Below are positions 54,476 to 63,414 of a DNA stretch of 64,000 bases, piece by piece. The notes under the pieces are model-generated. The model worked only from the letters and a program-made list of their open reading frames with translations, had not been told where the DNA came from and ran no database searches. Position numbers and translations under genes: made by a program. The DNA comes from Croceicoccus bisphenolivorans (GTDB lineage: Bacteria; Pseudomonadota; Alphaproteobacteria; Sphingomonadales; Sphingomonadaceae), in the NCBI RefSeq assembly GCF_001634625.1, contig NZ_LRSE01000002.1, positions 266,542 to 330,541 on the forward strand, written 5' to 3'. Each line of letters opens with the position of its first letter. Position 1 is the stretch's first letter.

Positions 54476-55567
54476 ATGGCGGACTTGCCGGAACAGCTCG
54501 ACCCCGAAGTCATTTCGCGGCAGGTGAGGCGCGAGGTCGACCGCGCGTTGAAGCGCAATATCAAGGGGCTGGATTTCCTGACCGCCGGGCGAGAGCCGGT
54601 GGGCCACATGCCGCGCGACGTGCTCTACCGCGACGGGACGGCGGTGCTCTACCGCTATCGCCCGCTGCTGGACGATGTCTATCGCGTGCCGCTGCTAGTC
54701 GTTTCTCCGCCCAGCAACAGGGGCTATATCTTCGATCTGGCCGCAGGGCAGAGCTTCTTCGAATTCCTGCTGCAACGCGGCTACGACGTCTACAACCTCG
54801 ACTGGAACCCGCCGCGCCGGGACGAGGGCGGACTGTCGCTCGACGACTATGTCGCCCGCTTCATTCCCGAAGCGCTCGATAAGGTGCAGCGCATGTCCGG
54901 CCAGGGTGAAGTGTCGCTGGCGGGGTACTGTGCCGGCGGGACGCTGGCGACGATGTACGCGGCGATCGACGGGGCAGGGGACGCGCGAATTGCGAACCTT
55001 CTCGCCATCGCGACGCCGGTCGATTTCGACCACATGCCGCTGTTCCAGACTTGGGCCGACAAGCGCTATTTCGATGTCGACCTGCTGGTGCGGGAGCTCG
55101 AGATCATCCCGCCCGAAGTGATGCTGGGCGCATTCGATTTGGCCCGACCCGCCAACCGCACGGCAGGTCGCATGCAACTGTGGACCAACATGTGGAACGA
55201 CGAATTCGTGAAGTCATACCGCATGTTCGACCGCTGGGCGGCGGAAACGCTGCCGGTGCCGGGACGCTATTTCGAACAGCTCGTCAAATCGCTGATGTGG
55301 GAAAATGCGCTGGTAAAGGGCACGCTGGAAATCGCGGGCCGGCCGCTTGCCTTGTCCGACATCCGCGCATCGATCCTCAACATCGTGGCGCAGCACGATC
55401 ACGTCGTCAGCCTTGAGGCGACCGCGCCGCTGATGACGATGACCGGCAGTAAGGACCGCGAACAGATCATCGCCAAGGGCGGCCATGTCAGCCTTGTCGC
55501 CGGGCCGTCTGCCCTGCGGCGGCTGTGGCCGCTGATCGATGAATGGCTTTGCAGGAGATCCACCTGA
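54476..55567 (+). CDS. phaC: class III-like poly(3-hydroxyalkanoate) synthase PhaC
   Basis: A 363-residue alpha/beta-hydrolase polyester synthase. The lipase-like box is AGYCAGG with nucleophile Cys152. The acid lies in AQHDHVVS and the His in KGGHVSLVAG. NLDWNPP and VSPPSNRGYIFDL are typical of PhaC. The length near 360 residues and the PhaE-like partner point to class III rather than the class I enzyme (about 590 residues) usual in sphingomonads. Its stop overlaps the GNAT start as TGATG. Confidence 0.87.
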   Translation: MADLPEQLDPEVISRQVRREVDRALKRNIKGLDFLTAGREPVGHMPRDVLYRDGTAVLYRYRPLLDDVYRVPLLVVSPPSNRGYIFDLAAGQSFFEFLLQRGYDVYNLDWNPPRRDEGGLSLDDYVARFIPEALDKVQRMSGQGEVSLAGYCAGGTLATMYAAIDGAGDARIANLLAIATPVDFDHMPLFQTWADKRYFDVDLLVRELEIIPPEVMLGAFDLARPANRTAGRMQLWTNMWNDEFVKSYRMFDRWAAETLPVPGRYFEQLVKSLMWENALVKGTLEIAGRPLALSDIRASILNIVAQHDHVVSLEATAPLMTMTGSKDREQIIAKGGHVSLVAGPSALRRLWPLIDEWLCRRST

Positions 55568-56148
55568 TGACCACCCAGTCCCTTGCGCCTGTCACGCACG
55601 ACCTTTCGGGAACGACCGTGACCTTGCGCCCCATCGCCCCGGACGACGCGGATGCGATCCTCGTCTTTGCCAACAGCCTGCCGGTCCACGACCTGCTGTT
55701 CCTGCAACGCGATATCCGCAATCCGCGTGTCGTGGCCGCATGGCTGGACGAGATCGCCGCCGGAACCATCCGTTCCATGCTGGCGATCGACGGCGACACT
55801 GTGCTTGGCTGCACCGCACTGGTGCGCGACGACCTCAGCTGGTCCTCCCACGTCGCGGAAATCCGCATTCTGGTCGATCCGGCCAGCCGCGGCATGGGCC
55901 TTGGCCGGTTGCTGGCCATGCACTGCCTTGACGCGGCGGCGGTGGACGGGATCGACAAGATCCTCGTGCGCATGACGCCGGATCAGGACGGCGCGCGGCG
56001 CATGTTCGAGGAAATGGGCTTCGTGCCCGAAGCCTTGCTGCGCGATCACGTGCGCGATGCGGAAGGGACGACGAGCGACATCCTCGTCATGGCGCTGGAC
56101 ACGCAGCGCCATGCGGCAAGGCAGGCGACTTACGGGCTTTCCGGTTAG
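55567..56148 (+). CDS. GNAT family N-acetyltransferase
   Basis: A 193-residue acetyltransferase. The GNAT core is complete: VTLRPIAPDDADAILVFANSL, VAEIRILVDPASRGMGLGRLLAMHCL (acetyl-CoA loop RGMGLG) and DGARRMFEEMGFVPEALLRDHVRD. The substrate is unknown. Coupling to phaC by a one-base overlap suggests co-expression. The ATG at 55567 was chosen for that overlap. Confidence 0.88.
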   Translation: MTTQSLAPVTHDLSGTTVTLRPIAPDDADAILVFANSLPVHDLLFLQRDIRNPRVVAAWLDEIAAGTIRSMLAIDGDTVLGCTALVRDDLSWSSHVAEIRILVDPASRGMGLGRLLAMHCLDAAAVDGIDKILVRMTPDQDGARRMFEEMGFVPEALLRDHVRDAEGTTSDILVMALDTQRHAARQATYGLSG

Positions 56149-56178
56149 GTGACGGGGCCGGAGACTATGCAGGGCGGG

Positions 56179-56970
56179 CTAGCGCCGGTCCTGTTCGGCA
56201 GGCTTGCGGTAGCAGGCGGCGAACGGCCCGCCATAGTCGAAGGGCTGCCATTCGCCTTCCGCCTGGGCCAGCCGGTGGGCGACAAGGTGGAACACCGCCG
56301 GATTGGTGACGAAGCCGAAATGGCTGGAAATCACCTCGATATTCTCGGTCTGGGCGTCGGTCTCGCTCACGCAGTTCTGCCATGCGGTGATGCCGTCGCT
56401 GCGCGAATAGACCGCGCTTGAGGGGACGGGCAGAACCGCGTGCCCGTCGGCATAGCGGCGGTGATGGCGCATGTCGGCCACGCGATTGCCGGTCAGCAGT
56501 TCGTAAAGCGTGTTGAGATTGGTGGCCGACGGATCGCCGGTAAACGGGCTGCCCAGCGTGATGACCTGCCGCACGTCGGCCGGATCGCGCCGCGCGGCCT
56601 CTCTTGCGATGACGCCGCCAAGGCTCCACCCGACAAGGCTGACCTTGCTGCCGCTCTTGTCGCGGATTTCGCGGATGCGCCGCGCGATATGCTCGCCGTT
56701 TTCGCCGGTGGTATGTTGGTCGAGATTCCAGCCGAGATCCCATGCGTGGACGGCATAGCCCAGCCGCGACAGGAACTGGCGCAGGATCGCGGTCATCTGG
56801 TCGTTTGTGGCAAAACCGGGAAGAACCATGACGGGGTGCCCGTCGCCGCGCGGGGCCGATGTCAGCACCGGATAGGACATCGCCAGCATCGAAAGCTCCA
56901 GCAGCGAACGCGGCGCTTCGGCAATGGTCCAGCCGGCGAACGGCCTGACGATATCCTGTTTCTTGCTCAT
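56179..56970 (-). CDS. alpha/beta hydrolase, lipase-like
   Basis: A 263-residue hydrolase with the elbow LVGWSLGGVIAREAA (Ser in GWSLGG), a GFATNDQMTAILRQFL oxyanion region (HPVMVLPGF) and a late His in FGFVTNPAVFHLVAHRLAQ. It resembles lipases and thioesterase-like enzymes of the PGAP1-type fold. No signal peptide is seen with ATG 56970. It is divergent from the DUF35 gene. A cytoplasmic polyester or lipid substrate is possible given the nearby PHA synthase. Confidence 0.83.
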   Translation of the reverse strand: MSKKQDIVRPFAGWTIAEAPRSLLELSMLAMSYPVLTSAPRGDGHPVMVLPGFATNDQMTAILRQFLSRLGYAVHAWDLGWNLDQHTTGENGEHIARRIREIRDKSGSKVSLVGWSLGGVIAREAARRDPADVRQVITLGSPFTGDPSATNLNTLYELLTGNRVADMRHHRRYADGHAVLPVPSSAVYSRSDGITAWQNCVSETDAQTENIEVISSHFGFVTNPAVFHLVAHRLAQAEGEWQPFDYGGPFAACYRKPAEQDRR

Positions 56971-57181
56971 CACCTGCCCTGATGGGGTGTCGATGCGGCA
57001 TGCGCCATGCTTCATTTGGACAGGTGCCATATGAATTTAGCCCCCTTGCGCCCTGAAATCGGGCGCAGGTGAACCGATCCCTATCGTTTTGGGCAGCCTG
57101 CGCGTGTGTCCGGAATGCGCTTTAACCGTTCGAGAAGATGACGAATCGTGCCCGCGCCGCGGGGTCTTTTGAGGATGTTTG

Positions 57182-57574
57182 ATGCGACCGATTGCCCAAG
57201 GCCTGTTCACTGATGAAGCGTCGCCGCGCCTTGTCGGCGGACGTGACCGTGACAGCGGGCGCATCGTGTTCCCGTGCCCTGCGAACGACCGTTTCGAACC
57301 GGTGCCCCTGTCGCGCAGCGGAACGCTGTGGAGCTATACCATCCAGCGCTTCCGCCCCAAGTCGCCACCCTATGCCGGGCCGGAGGCGTTCAGCCCGTTC
57401 CCCGTCGCCTATGTCGAGCTTCCGGGGGAAACCATCGTCGAGGCGCGGCTGGTCGATGTCGATTTCGCTGACATCGCGATCGGCATGGCGCTGGAATTCG
57501 TGACCGTTCCGCTCGATCCCGATGCCGCCGATCCTGTCGCGATCCCCGCGTTCCGCCCGGCGGAGGCGGCGTGA
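57182..57574 (+). CDS. DUF35 OB-fold protein lacking the zinc-ribbon cysteines
   Basis: A 130-residue OB-fold protein of the DUF35 type, partner of lipid-transfer thiolases. DUF35 members normally have a rubredoxin-like zinc ribbon with two CxxC pairs before the OB fold. Here the whole protein holds one Cys (Cys32, FPCPANDRF), so the metal site is lost. The OB fold itself is visible: GTLWSYTIQRFRPKSPPYAG, FPVAYVELPGETIVEARLVD. Its stop shares a base with the thiolase start. In steroid side-chain cleavage, Ltp2-DUF35 complexes perform retro-aldol reactions. Confidence 0.85.
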   Translation: MRPIAQGLFTDEASPRLVGGRDRDSGRIVFPCPANDRFEPVPLSRSGTLWSYTIQRFRPKSPPYAGPEAFSPFPVAYVELPGETIVEARLVDVDFADIAIGMALEFVTVPLDPDAADPVAIPAFRPAEAA

Positions 57575-58719
57575 TGGGCGACGTTTGCATTATCGGCATC
57601 GGCATCCACCCGTTCGGCCGGACCGAAGGGGCCAGCGGTGTCGACCAGGGCGTTTTCGCCGTGCGAGAGGCATTGCGCGATGCGGGTCTGGAATGGAGCG
57701 ATGTCCAGTTCGCCTATGGCGCATCGGAAGCGGCGGGCAACCCCGACACGATGGTCGACCAGCTCGGCCTGACGGGGATGCAGTTCATCAACGTGCGCAA
57801 CGGCTGTGCGGCGGGCGGATCGGCGCTGTTTTCGGCGCAGATGGCGATCAAGTCGGGCGAATGCGATGTCGGCCTTGCCGTCGGTTTCGACAAGCATCCG
57901 CGCGGTGCGTTCGATGCCAAGCCTGCCGAATACAACCTGCCCGAATGGTACGGCGATGCCGGCTACATGGTCACCACGCAGTTCTTCGCGAACAAGATCA
58001 TGCGCTACATGCACGTGAACGGCATCAGCCGCGAAACGCTGGGCCGCGTGTCCGAAAAGGCGTTCCGCAATGGTGAGAAGGCACCGCACGCATGGCGCCG
58101 TCAGCCGGTCGCGCTGGACGAGATTCTCGATGCGCCGATGGTGTCCGATCCCTATTCCAAATACATGTTCTGTTCGCCCGCCGAAGGGGGCGTGGCCCTG
58201 ATCCTTGCCAGCGAGAAGAAGGCCCGCGAACTGGGCATTGCCCCCATCCGGCTGAAGGCGGCGACGATGCGCACCCGACCGCCGGGCAGTTTCGAGGTTT
58301 TCGCACCTTCCATCGATATCGAACGCGGCGGCAGCGCCACGAACATCGCCAGCCGCGATGCGTTCGAGATTGCGGGGATGGGGCCGAAGGACATCGCCGT
58401 CGCCCAGCTTCAGGATACCGAGGCAGGGGCCGAGGTCATGCACATGGCCGAAAACGGCTTCTGCGCCGATGGCGATCAGGAACAGTGGCTGGCCGAAGGG
58501 CGCACGGAAATCGGCGGGGCCCTGCCGGTCAATACCGACGGCGGCTGCCTTGCCTGCGGCGAACCCATCGGTGCATCGGGGCTGCGGCAGGTTTACGAAA
58601 ATGTCGTCCAGTTGCGCGGGGCCGGCGGTGCGCGGCAAGTGCCCGGCAATCCCAGAGCGGCCTACAGCCATGTCTATGGCGCGCCGGGCGTTTCCGCCGT
58701 GACGATCCTGGAGCGCTGA
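57574..58719 (+). CDS. thiolase-fold lipid-transfer protein (Ltp/SCP-x type)
   Basis: A 381-residue thiolase-superfamily protein. The N-terminal half has GIGIHPFGRTEG and FINVRNGCAAGGSALFSAQMAI with a Cys at the usual nucleophile position. The C-terminal part has VNTDGGCLACGEPIGASGLRQVYE, where the thiolase GHPxG histidine is replaced by Glu (GEPIG), as in Ltp-type proteins. It and the DUF35 partner probably act as a thiolase or retro-aldolase on a CoA ester. A GGAGG box lies 7 bases before ATG 57574; GTG 57571 is possible. Confidence 0.88.
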   Translation: MGDVCIIGIGIHPFGRTEGASGVDQGVFAVREALRDAGLEWSDVQFAYGASEAAGNPDTMVDQLGLTGMQFINVRNGCAAGGSALFSAQMAIKSGECDVGLAVGFDKHPRGAFDAKPAEYNLPEWYGDAGYMVTTQFFANKIMRYMHVNGISRETLGRVSEKAFRNGEKAPHAWRRQPVALDEILDAPMVSDPYSKYMFCSPAEGGVALILASEKKARELGIAPIRLKAATMRTRPPGSFEVFAPSIDIERGGSATNIASRDAFEIAGMGPKDIAVAQLQDTEAGAEVMHMAENGFCADGDQEQWLAEGRTEIGGALPVNTDGGCLACGEPIGASGLRQVYENVVQLRGAGGARQVPGNPRAAYSHVYGAPGVSAVTILER

Positions 58720-58720
58720 G

Positions 58721-59929
58721 ATGGATATCGACCTCAGTCCCGCCGAAGAAGCCTTCCGCGACGAAGTGCGGGCATTCCTTGCCGAGAACCTGACCGACAC
58801 GATCAGGGAAGGCGCGGCCGGTTCGCCGACCGTGTTCGTCGAACCGGAAATCGGGCAGGAATGGAACGCGATCCTGAACGCGCGCGGCTGGCTTGCCTAT
58901 CAATGGCCGAAGGAAGTGGGCGGCACGGGCTGGAGCCCGGTGCAGCGCTATATCTTCGAAAAGGAATGTGCGCTGGCAGGCGCGCCGAACCTCACCGTGC
59001 TGGGCCTGAAGCTCGTCGCGCCGGTGATCTATACCTTCGGCACCGAGGAGCAGAAGGCGCACTACCTGCCGCGCATCCTGTCCGGAGAGGATTACTGGTG
59101 TCAGGGCTTTTCCGAACCCAATGCCGGTTCGGACCTTGCCTCTTTGCAGACCCGCGCGGTGAAGCAGGGCGACAAGTACGTTCTCAACGGCTCCAAGATC
59201 TGGACCACGCATGCGCACTGGGCGAACAGGATGTTCGTGCTGGCCCGTACCGATGCCACGGTGAAGAAGCAGGCCGGCATCAGCTTCTTCCTTGTCGACA
59301 TGGACCAGCCTGGCATTTCGGTGCGCCCGATCCTGACGATGGCGGGCGACCATGAAGTCAATCAGGTCTTCATGGAAGATGTCGTGGTTCCCGCAGAAGA
59401 CCTCGTCGGGGAAGAGGGGCAGGGCTGGACGATCGCCAAGTTCCTGCTGGAAAACGAACGCGGCGGATCGTGCCATGCGCCCAAGCTGATCCACGATCTG
59501 GGCGAGATAGAGCGCCTTGCGATGGACGTCGACGACGGCAACGGCGGGGTGATAGGCGAAGATCGCGACTGGCGCCGCCGTGTTGCGAAGCTGAAACTGG
59601 GCATCCAGTCGCTGGAAGTCATTGAGCTGAAGATCCTGTCGCGCATCGCGAAGGGTCAGCAGCCTGGGCCGCAGACATCGCTGACCAAGTTGCTCGCCTC
59701 CGATCTTCGGCAGGATGTCGACCTGCTGGCCGTGGACTTGTTCGGAGTGGCCGGCCTGCAACTGCCGACAGCGCGCCCGCTTTATGGCGAAAACGCGCCG
59801 GCCCCGTTCCGGAACGCGCACGCACAGGTGGCGACCGCCCGTTATCTCAACAGCCGCGCGTGGACGATATTCGGCGGCACAAACGAAGTGCAGCGCACCA
59901 TCATCGCCAAGACCGTGCTGGGCCTGTAG
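58721..59929 (+). CDS. acyl-CoA dehydrogenase
   Basis: A 402-residue acyl-CoA dehydrogenase. It has FSEPNAGSDLASLQTRAV, VLNGSKIWTTHAHWANRMFVLARTD, VPAEDLVGEEGQGWTIAKFLLENERGG, and C-terminal YLNSRAWTIFGGTNEVQRTIIAKTVLGL, where IFGGTNEVQ is the normal FAD-contact loop. The form with EN(E)R and a C-terminal RAWTIFGGTNEV segment is common in steroid and terpenoid pathways. It follows the thiolase by 1 base. Confidence 0.92.
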   Translation: MDIDLSPAEEAFRDEVRAFLAENLTDTIREGAAGSPTVFVEPEIGQEWNAILNARGWLAYQWPKEVGGTGWSPVQRYIFEKECALAGAPNLTVLGLKLVAPVIYTFGTEEQKAHYLPRILSGEDYWCQGFSEPNAGSDLASLQTRAVKQGDKYVLNGSKIWTTHAHWANRMFVLARTDATVKKQAGISFFLVDMDQPGISVRPILTMAGDHEVNQVFMEDVVVPAEDLVGEEGQGWTIAKFLLENERGGSCHAPKLIHDLGEIERLAMDVDDGNGGVIGEDRDWRRRVAKLKLGIQSLEVIELKILSRIAKGQQPGPQTSLTKLLASDLRQDVDLLAVDLFGVAGLQLPTARPLYGENAPAPFRNAHAQVATARYLNSRAWTIFGGTNEVQRTIIAKTVLGL

Positions 59930-59950
59930 AATTCCCTTCGGGAGAGAGAA

Positions 59951-60922
59951 ATGCAGCTAAACCGTACCGACCTGCTGGAAGCCTATCGCCGGATGAAGAT
60001 CATCCGCGATTTCGAGGATTTCCTCCATGACGAGATCGCGAAAGGCGAGATTGCCGGCTTCACCCACCTCTATGCGGGTCAGGAAGCCGTTGCCGTCGGA
60101 GTGTGCGAGCACCTGTCGGACGATGACAAGATCGTTTCCACCCACCGCGGCCACGGCCACTGCCTTGCCAAGGGTTGTGACGTGGAAGGCATGATGAAGG
60201 AAATCTGGGGCAGCCGCGAAGGCCTTTGCAAGGGCAAGGGCGGTTCGATGCATATCGCCGATGTCGACAAGGGCATGCTGGGCGCGAACGGCATCGTAGG
60301 CGCGGGCGCACCCATCGCGGTGGGCGCGGCGCTGGCGGCGAAGCTGGACGGAAAGGGCAATGTCGCAATCGCCTTTTCGGGCGACGGGGCCTGCAACCAG
60401 GGCACCACGTTCGAGGCCATGAACATGGCCGTCGTGACCAAGGCACCGGCCATCTTCGTGTTCGAGAACAACCACTATTCCGAACACACCGGCTTCGAAT
60501 ACGCAGTCGGCACCGACAAGGATATCGCCAGCCGCGCCGAAGCGTTCGGCATGAAGGTCTGGCGCGCCGATGGCACCGATTTCAGTTCCGTTCACGATAC
60601 CATGAGGGAAGTGCTGGAATATGTCCGCGCGGGCAACGGCCCGGCGGCTGTCGAGTTCGATACCGAGCGTTTCTACGGCCACTTCGAAGGGGACCCGCAG
60701 CGTTATCGCGGCAAGGGAGAGCTGGACCGCATCCGCGCAGAGCGCGACTGCATCAAGAAGTTCCGTGAGACCGTGACCGAGGCGAAGCTGCTGGAAGGTT
60801 CCGATCTGGACAAGATCGATGCCGAAGTCGCCAGCCAGATCGAGCAGGCGGTTGCCGCCGCGCGCGCCGCGGACCGCCCCACCGCAGAAGACGTCCTTGC
60901 CGACGTCTACATCGACTATTGA
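59951..60922 (+). CDS. 2-oxoacid dehydrogenase E1 alpha subunit (acetoin/pyruvate type)
   Basis: A 323-residue TPP-dependent E1alpha. The TPP motif is intact: SGDGACNQGTTFEAMNMAVV ending VFENNHYSEHTG (GDG...NN). It also has STHRGHGHCLAKG and GKGGSMHI. A GGGAGAGAG box precedes ATG 59951. It is the first of three E1alpha/E1beta/E2 genes. The match to acetoin dehydrogenase and other short E1alpha proteins is better than to the long pyruvate dehydrogenase E1. Confidence 0.92.
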   Translation: MQLNRTDLLEAYRRMKIIRDFEDFLHDEIAKGEIAGFTHLYAGQEAVAVGVCEHLSDDDKIVSTHRGHGHCLAKGCDVEGMMKEIWGSREGLCKGKGGSMHIADVDKGMLGANGIVGAGAPIAVGAALAAKLDGKGNVAIAFSGDGACNQGTTFEAMNMAVVTKAPAIFVFENNHYSEHTGFEYAVGTDKDIASRAEAFGMKVWRADGTDFSSVHDTMREVLEYVRAGNGPAAVEFDTERFYGHFEGDPQRYRGKGELDRIRAERDCIKKFRETVTEAKLLEGSDLDKIDAEVASQIEQAVAAARAADRPTAEDVLADVYIDY

Positions 60923-60939
60923 TTGGCAGGAGCGATCCC

Positions 60940-61953
60940 GTGACGAAAATGATGTATCGCGATGCCGTTCGCAACACGATCTTTCAGGAAATGCAGCGCG
61001 ACCCCAACGTCGTCGTCCTTGGCGAGGATGTCGTCGGCGGCATGGGCACTGCCGGCGGGCCGGAAGCCATTGGCGGCATCTGGTCCACCAGCGGCGGGTT
61101 CTACGAAGCGTTCGGCCCCGACCGCGTGATCGACACGCCGATTTCGGAAAGCGCCATCGTCGGTGCGGCGGGCGGGCTTGCGCTGTCGGGCAAGCGTCCG
61201 ATCGCCGAGCTGATGTTCGCCGACTTCATCGGTGTCAGCCTTGACCAGATCTGGAACCAGATCGCCAAGTTCCGCTACATGTTCGGCGGCAAGACCAAGT
61301 GCCCCGCGATCATCCGCCTGATCTATGGCGCAGGCTACAACGCGGCGGCACAGCACAGCCAGAGCCCGCACGCGATCCTGACCGGGATGCCGGGTCTAAA
61401 GGTCGTGATGCCGTCGACGCCCGCCGATGTCGCGGGCATGATGCGGCAGGCGATCCGCGATGACGATCCGGTGATCTTCATGGAGCACAAGGCGCTTTAC
61501 GGCGTGCAGGGCGAAGTGCCCGACGATCCGGACTTTGTCGTGCCCTTCGGCCATGCGCGCCTGACCCGCGCCGGACAGGACGTGACGATCCTTGCCACCG
61601 GCATGATGGTCGGCATGGCGGAAGCCGCCGCCGATACGCTGGCGGAAGACGGTATCGGCGCCGACGTGATCGATTTGCGTTCGACCAGTCCGCTGGACGA
61701 GGAGGCGATCCTCGATTCCGTTGAAGTAACGGGCCGTCTGGTGATCGTGGACGAGGCTCCGCCGCGTTGCAGCCTTGCGACCGACCTTGCCGCGCTTGTC
61801 GCCAACAAGGCTTTCGCCAGCCTTCGGGCGCCGATCGAAATGGTCACTGCGCCGCACACGCCGATCCCCTTCGCACGGGAACTGGAAAGCGCATACCTGC
61901 CCAATCCCGACAAGATCGAGGCCGCCGTGCGCAAGGCGCTGGCCTACAATTGA
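60940..61953 (+). CDS. 2-oxoacid dehydrogenase E1 beta subunit
   Basis: A 337-residue transketolase-like subunit. It has VVVLGEDVVGGMGTAGG (Glu of the TPP-activating pair), DTPISESAIVGAAGGLALSGKRPIAELMFADF, and the C-terminal domain with VIDLRSTSPLDEEAILDSVEVTGRLVIVDEA. GTG 60940 was chosen because a GGCAGGAG box lies 7 bases upstream; internal ATGs at the two Met codons that follow are also possible. It couples with the preceding E1alpha. Confidence 0.93.
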   Translation: MTKMMYRDAVRNTIFQEMQRDPNVVVLGEDVVGGMGTAGGPEAIGGIWSTSGGFYEAFGPDRVIDTPISESAIVGAAGGLALSGKRPIAELMFADFIGVSLDQIWNQIAKFRYMFGGKTKCPAIIRLIYGAGYNAAAQHSQSPHAILTGMPGLKVVMPSTPADVAGMMRQAIRDDDPVIFMEHKALYGVQGEVPDDPDFVVPFGHARLTRAGQDVTILATGMMVGMAEAAADTLAEDGIGADVIDLRSTSPLDEEAILDSVEVTGRLVIVDEAPPRCSLATDLAALVANKAFASLRAPIEMVTAPHTPIPFARELESAYLPNPDKIEAAVRKALAYN

Positions 61954-61966
61954 GGAGGCACGGATA

Positions 61967-63403
61967 ATGTCGAAGATACGTGCCTTTACGATGCCGAAGT
62001 GGGGCATCGAAATGACGGAAGGAACCATCGCCGAATGGATGTTCGGCGAAGGTGACAGTTTCAAGCGCGGCGACCTCATCTGCCTGATCGAAACGGACAA
62101 GATCACCAACGAGGTCGAGGCCGAATACGACGCGACCGTTCGCAAGATCCTTGTGCCCGGCGGCGGCGATGCCGAACCTGTCGGTGCGCTGCTGGCGGTG
62201 TTCGATGACGGTTCGGCAAGCGACGAGGAAATCGCGCAGTTCGCCGATGCTTTCGTGCCCGCGCAGGGCGGCGTTGCCGAAGGCAAGCAGAAGAAGAAAG
62301 AGGGCAAGCCGAAGGAAGCCGACATCGTCGGAGAAGCGGACAAGCCGCGCGCGATCACGATCGACACGAACCGTCCGATCAGCCCCGAAGCGCTGAAACT
62401 GGCCGAGGCGGAAGGCGTCGACATTTCCGGCATCGAAGGTTCGGGCCGTGGTGGCCGCATCACCTATCAGGACGTGCAGCAGGCCCTGCGCGGGCCTTCG
62501 ATCGCTTCGCCCAAGGGTACGGCTGTCCTGCCGGAAGAAACCGACGTCTTCGCATCGCCGCTGGCGCGCCGCATTGCTGCGATCCACGGCATCGATCTCG
62601 GCTCGATCAAGGGCACGGGTGCGCGTGGGCGTATCTCGAAAAAGGACGTGCTGGCCAAAGTTCCGCAGGGGACGGGTTCTGCCGCCGCAGCGTTCGGCGC
62701 GCCGTTCCAGGCCGTGCCGAACGAGGCGAAGGTGATTCGCTTCGACAAGATCCGCAAGGTCGTTGCTAAGCGGCTTACCACCGCCAAGCAGAACATCCCG
62801 CATTTCTACCTGCGCGTCAGCGTCAGGGCGGACAAGATGCTGGAACTGCGCAAGACGGCGAACCTCGTGCTGGGCACAAAGGCATCGGTCAACGACTACA
62901 TCGTCATGGCCGCCGCCAGGGCGCTTGCCGCGCATCCCGACGTCAACGTGCAGCTGCATGGCGAGGAGATCCATTCCTTCCCGCACGCCGACATCGCGGT
63001 TGCCGTGGCCAGCCCCAAGGGTCTCGTCACGCCGATCGTGCGACAGGCCAACCGCATGCGGATCGACCAGATCGCTCACCGGACCAAGGAACTGATCGCC
63101 AAGGCCGGCGAGGGCAAGCTGGGCTTCGAGGAAATGGACGGCGGCACGTTCACCGTCTCCAACCTCGGCATGTTCGGGATCGAGAATTTCGATGCCATCA
63201 TCAATCCGCCGCAGGGCGCGATCCTCGCCGTCGGCGGGGCGGAGCGTCGCGCGGTCGAGACCGATGACGGCGGGATCGAGTTCGCAACCGTGATTTCGTT
63301 CACCCTGTCGGTCGATCACCGCGCCATCGACGGTGCGCTGGGTGCGCAATTCCTTGCCACGTTCAAGGGGCTGATTGAAAACCCCGAACAGCTTTTCGCC
63401 TAG
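61967..63403 (+). CDS. 2-oxoacid dehydrogenase E2 (dihydrolipoyl acyltransferase) with two subunit-binding domains
   Basis: A 478-residue E2. The lipoyl domain (1-80) has Lys45 in IETDKITNEVE. Two peripheral-subunit-binding domains follow: SPEALKLAEAEGVDISGIEGSGRGGRITYQDV (about 138-174) and ASPLARRIAAIHGIDLGSIKGTGARGRISKKDV (about 196-231). The catalytic domain (about 250-478) ends with the SVDHRAIDGALGAQF (HxxxDG) signature. A GAGGAGG box precedes ATG 61967. No E3 gene is in the window. Confidence 0.92.
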   Translation: MSKIRAFTMPKWGIEMTEGTIAEWMFGEGDSFKRGDLICLIETDKITNEVEAEYDATVRKILVPGGGDAEPVGALLAVFDDGSASDEEIAQFADAFVPAQGGVAEGKQKKKEGKPKEADIVGEADKPRAITIDTNRPISPEALKLAEAEGVDISGIEGSGRGGRITYQDVQQALRGPSIASPKGTAVLPEETDVFASPLARRIAAIHGIDLGSIKGTGARGRISKKDVLAKVPQGTGSAAAAFGAPFQAVPNEAKVIRFDKIRKVVAKRLTTAKQNIPHFYLRVSVRADKMLELRKTANLVLGTKASVNDYIVMAAARALAAHPDVNVQLHGEEIHSFPHADIAVAVASPKGLVTPIVRQANRMRIDQIAHRTKELIAKAGEGKLGFEEMDGGTFTVSNLGMFGIENFDAIINPPQGAILAVGGAERRAVETDDGGIEFATVISFTLSVDHRAIDGALGAQFLATFKGLIENPEQLFA

Positions 63404-63414
63404 GGGAGGCAGCC

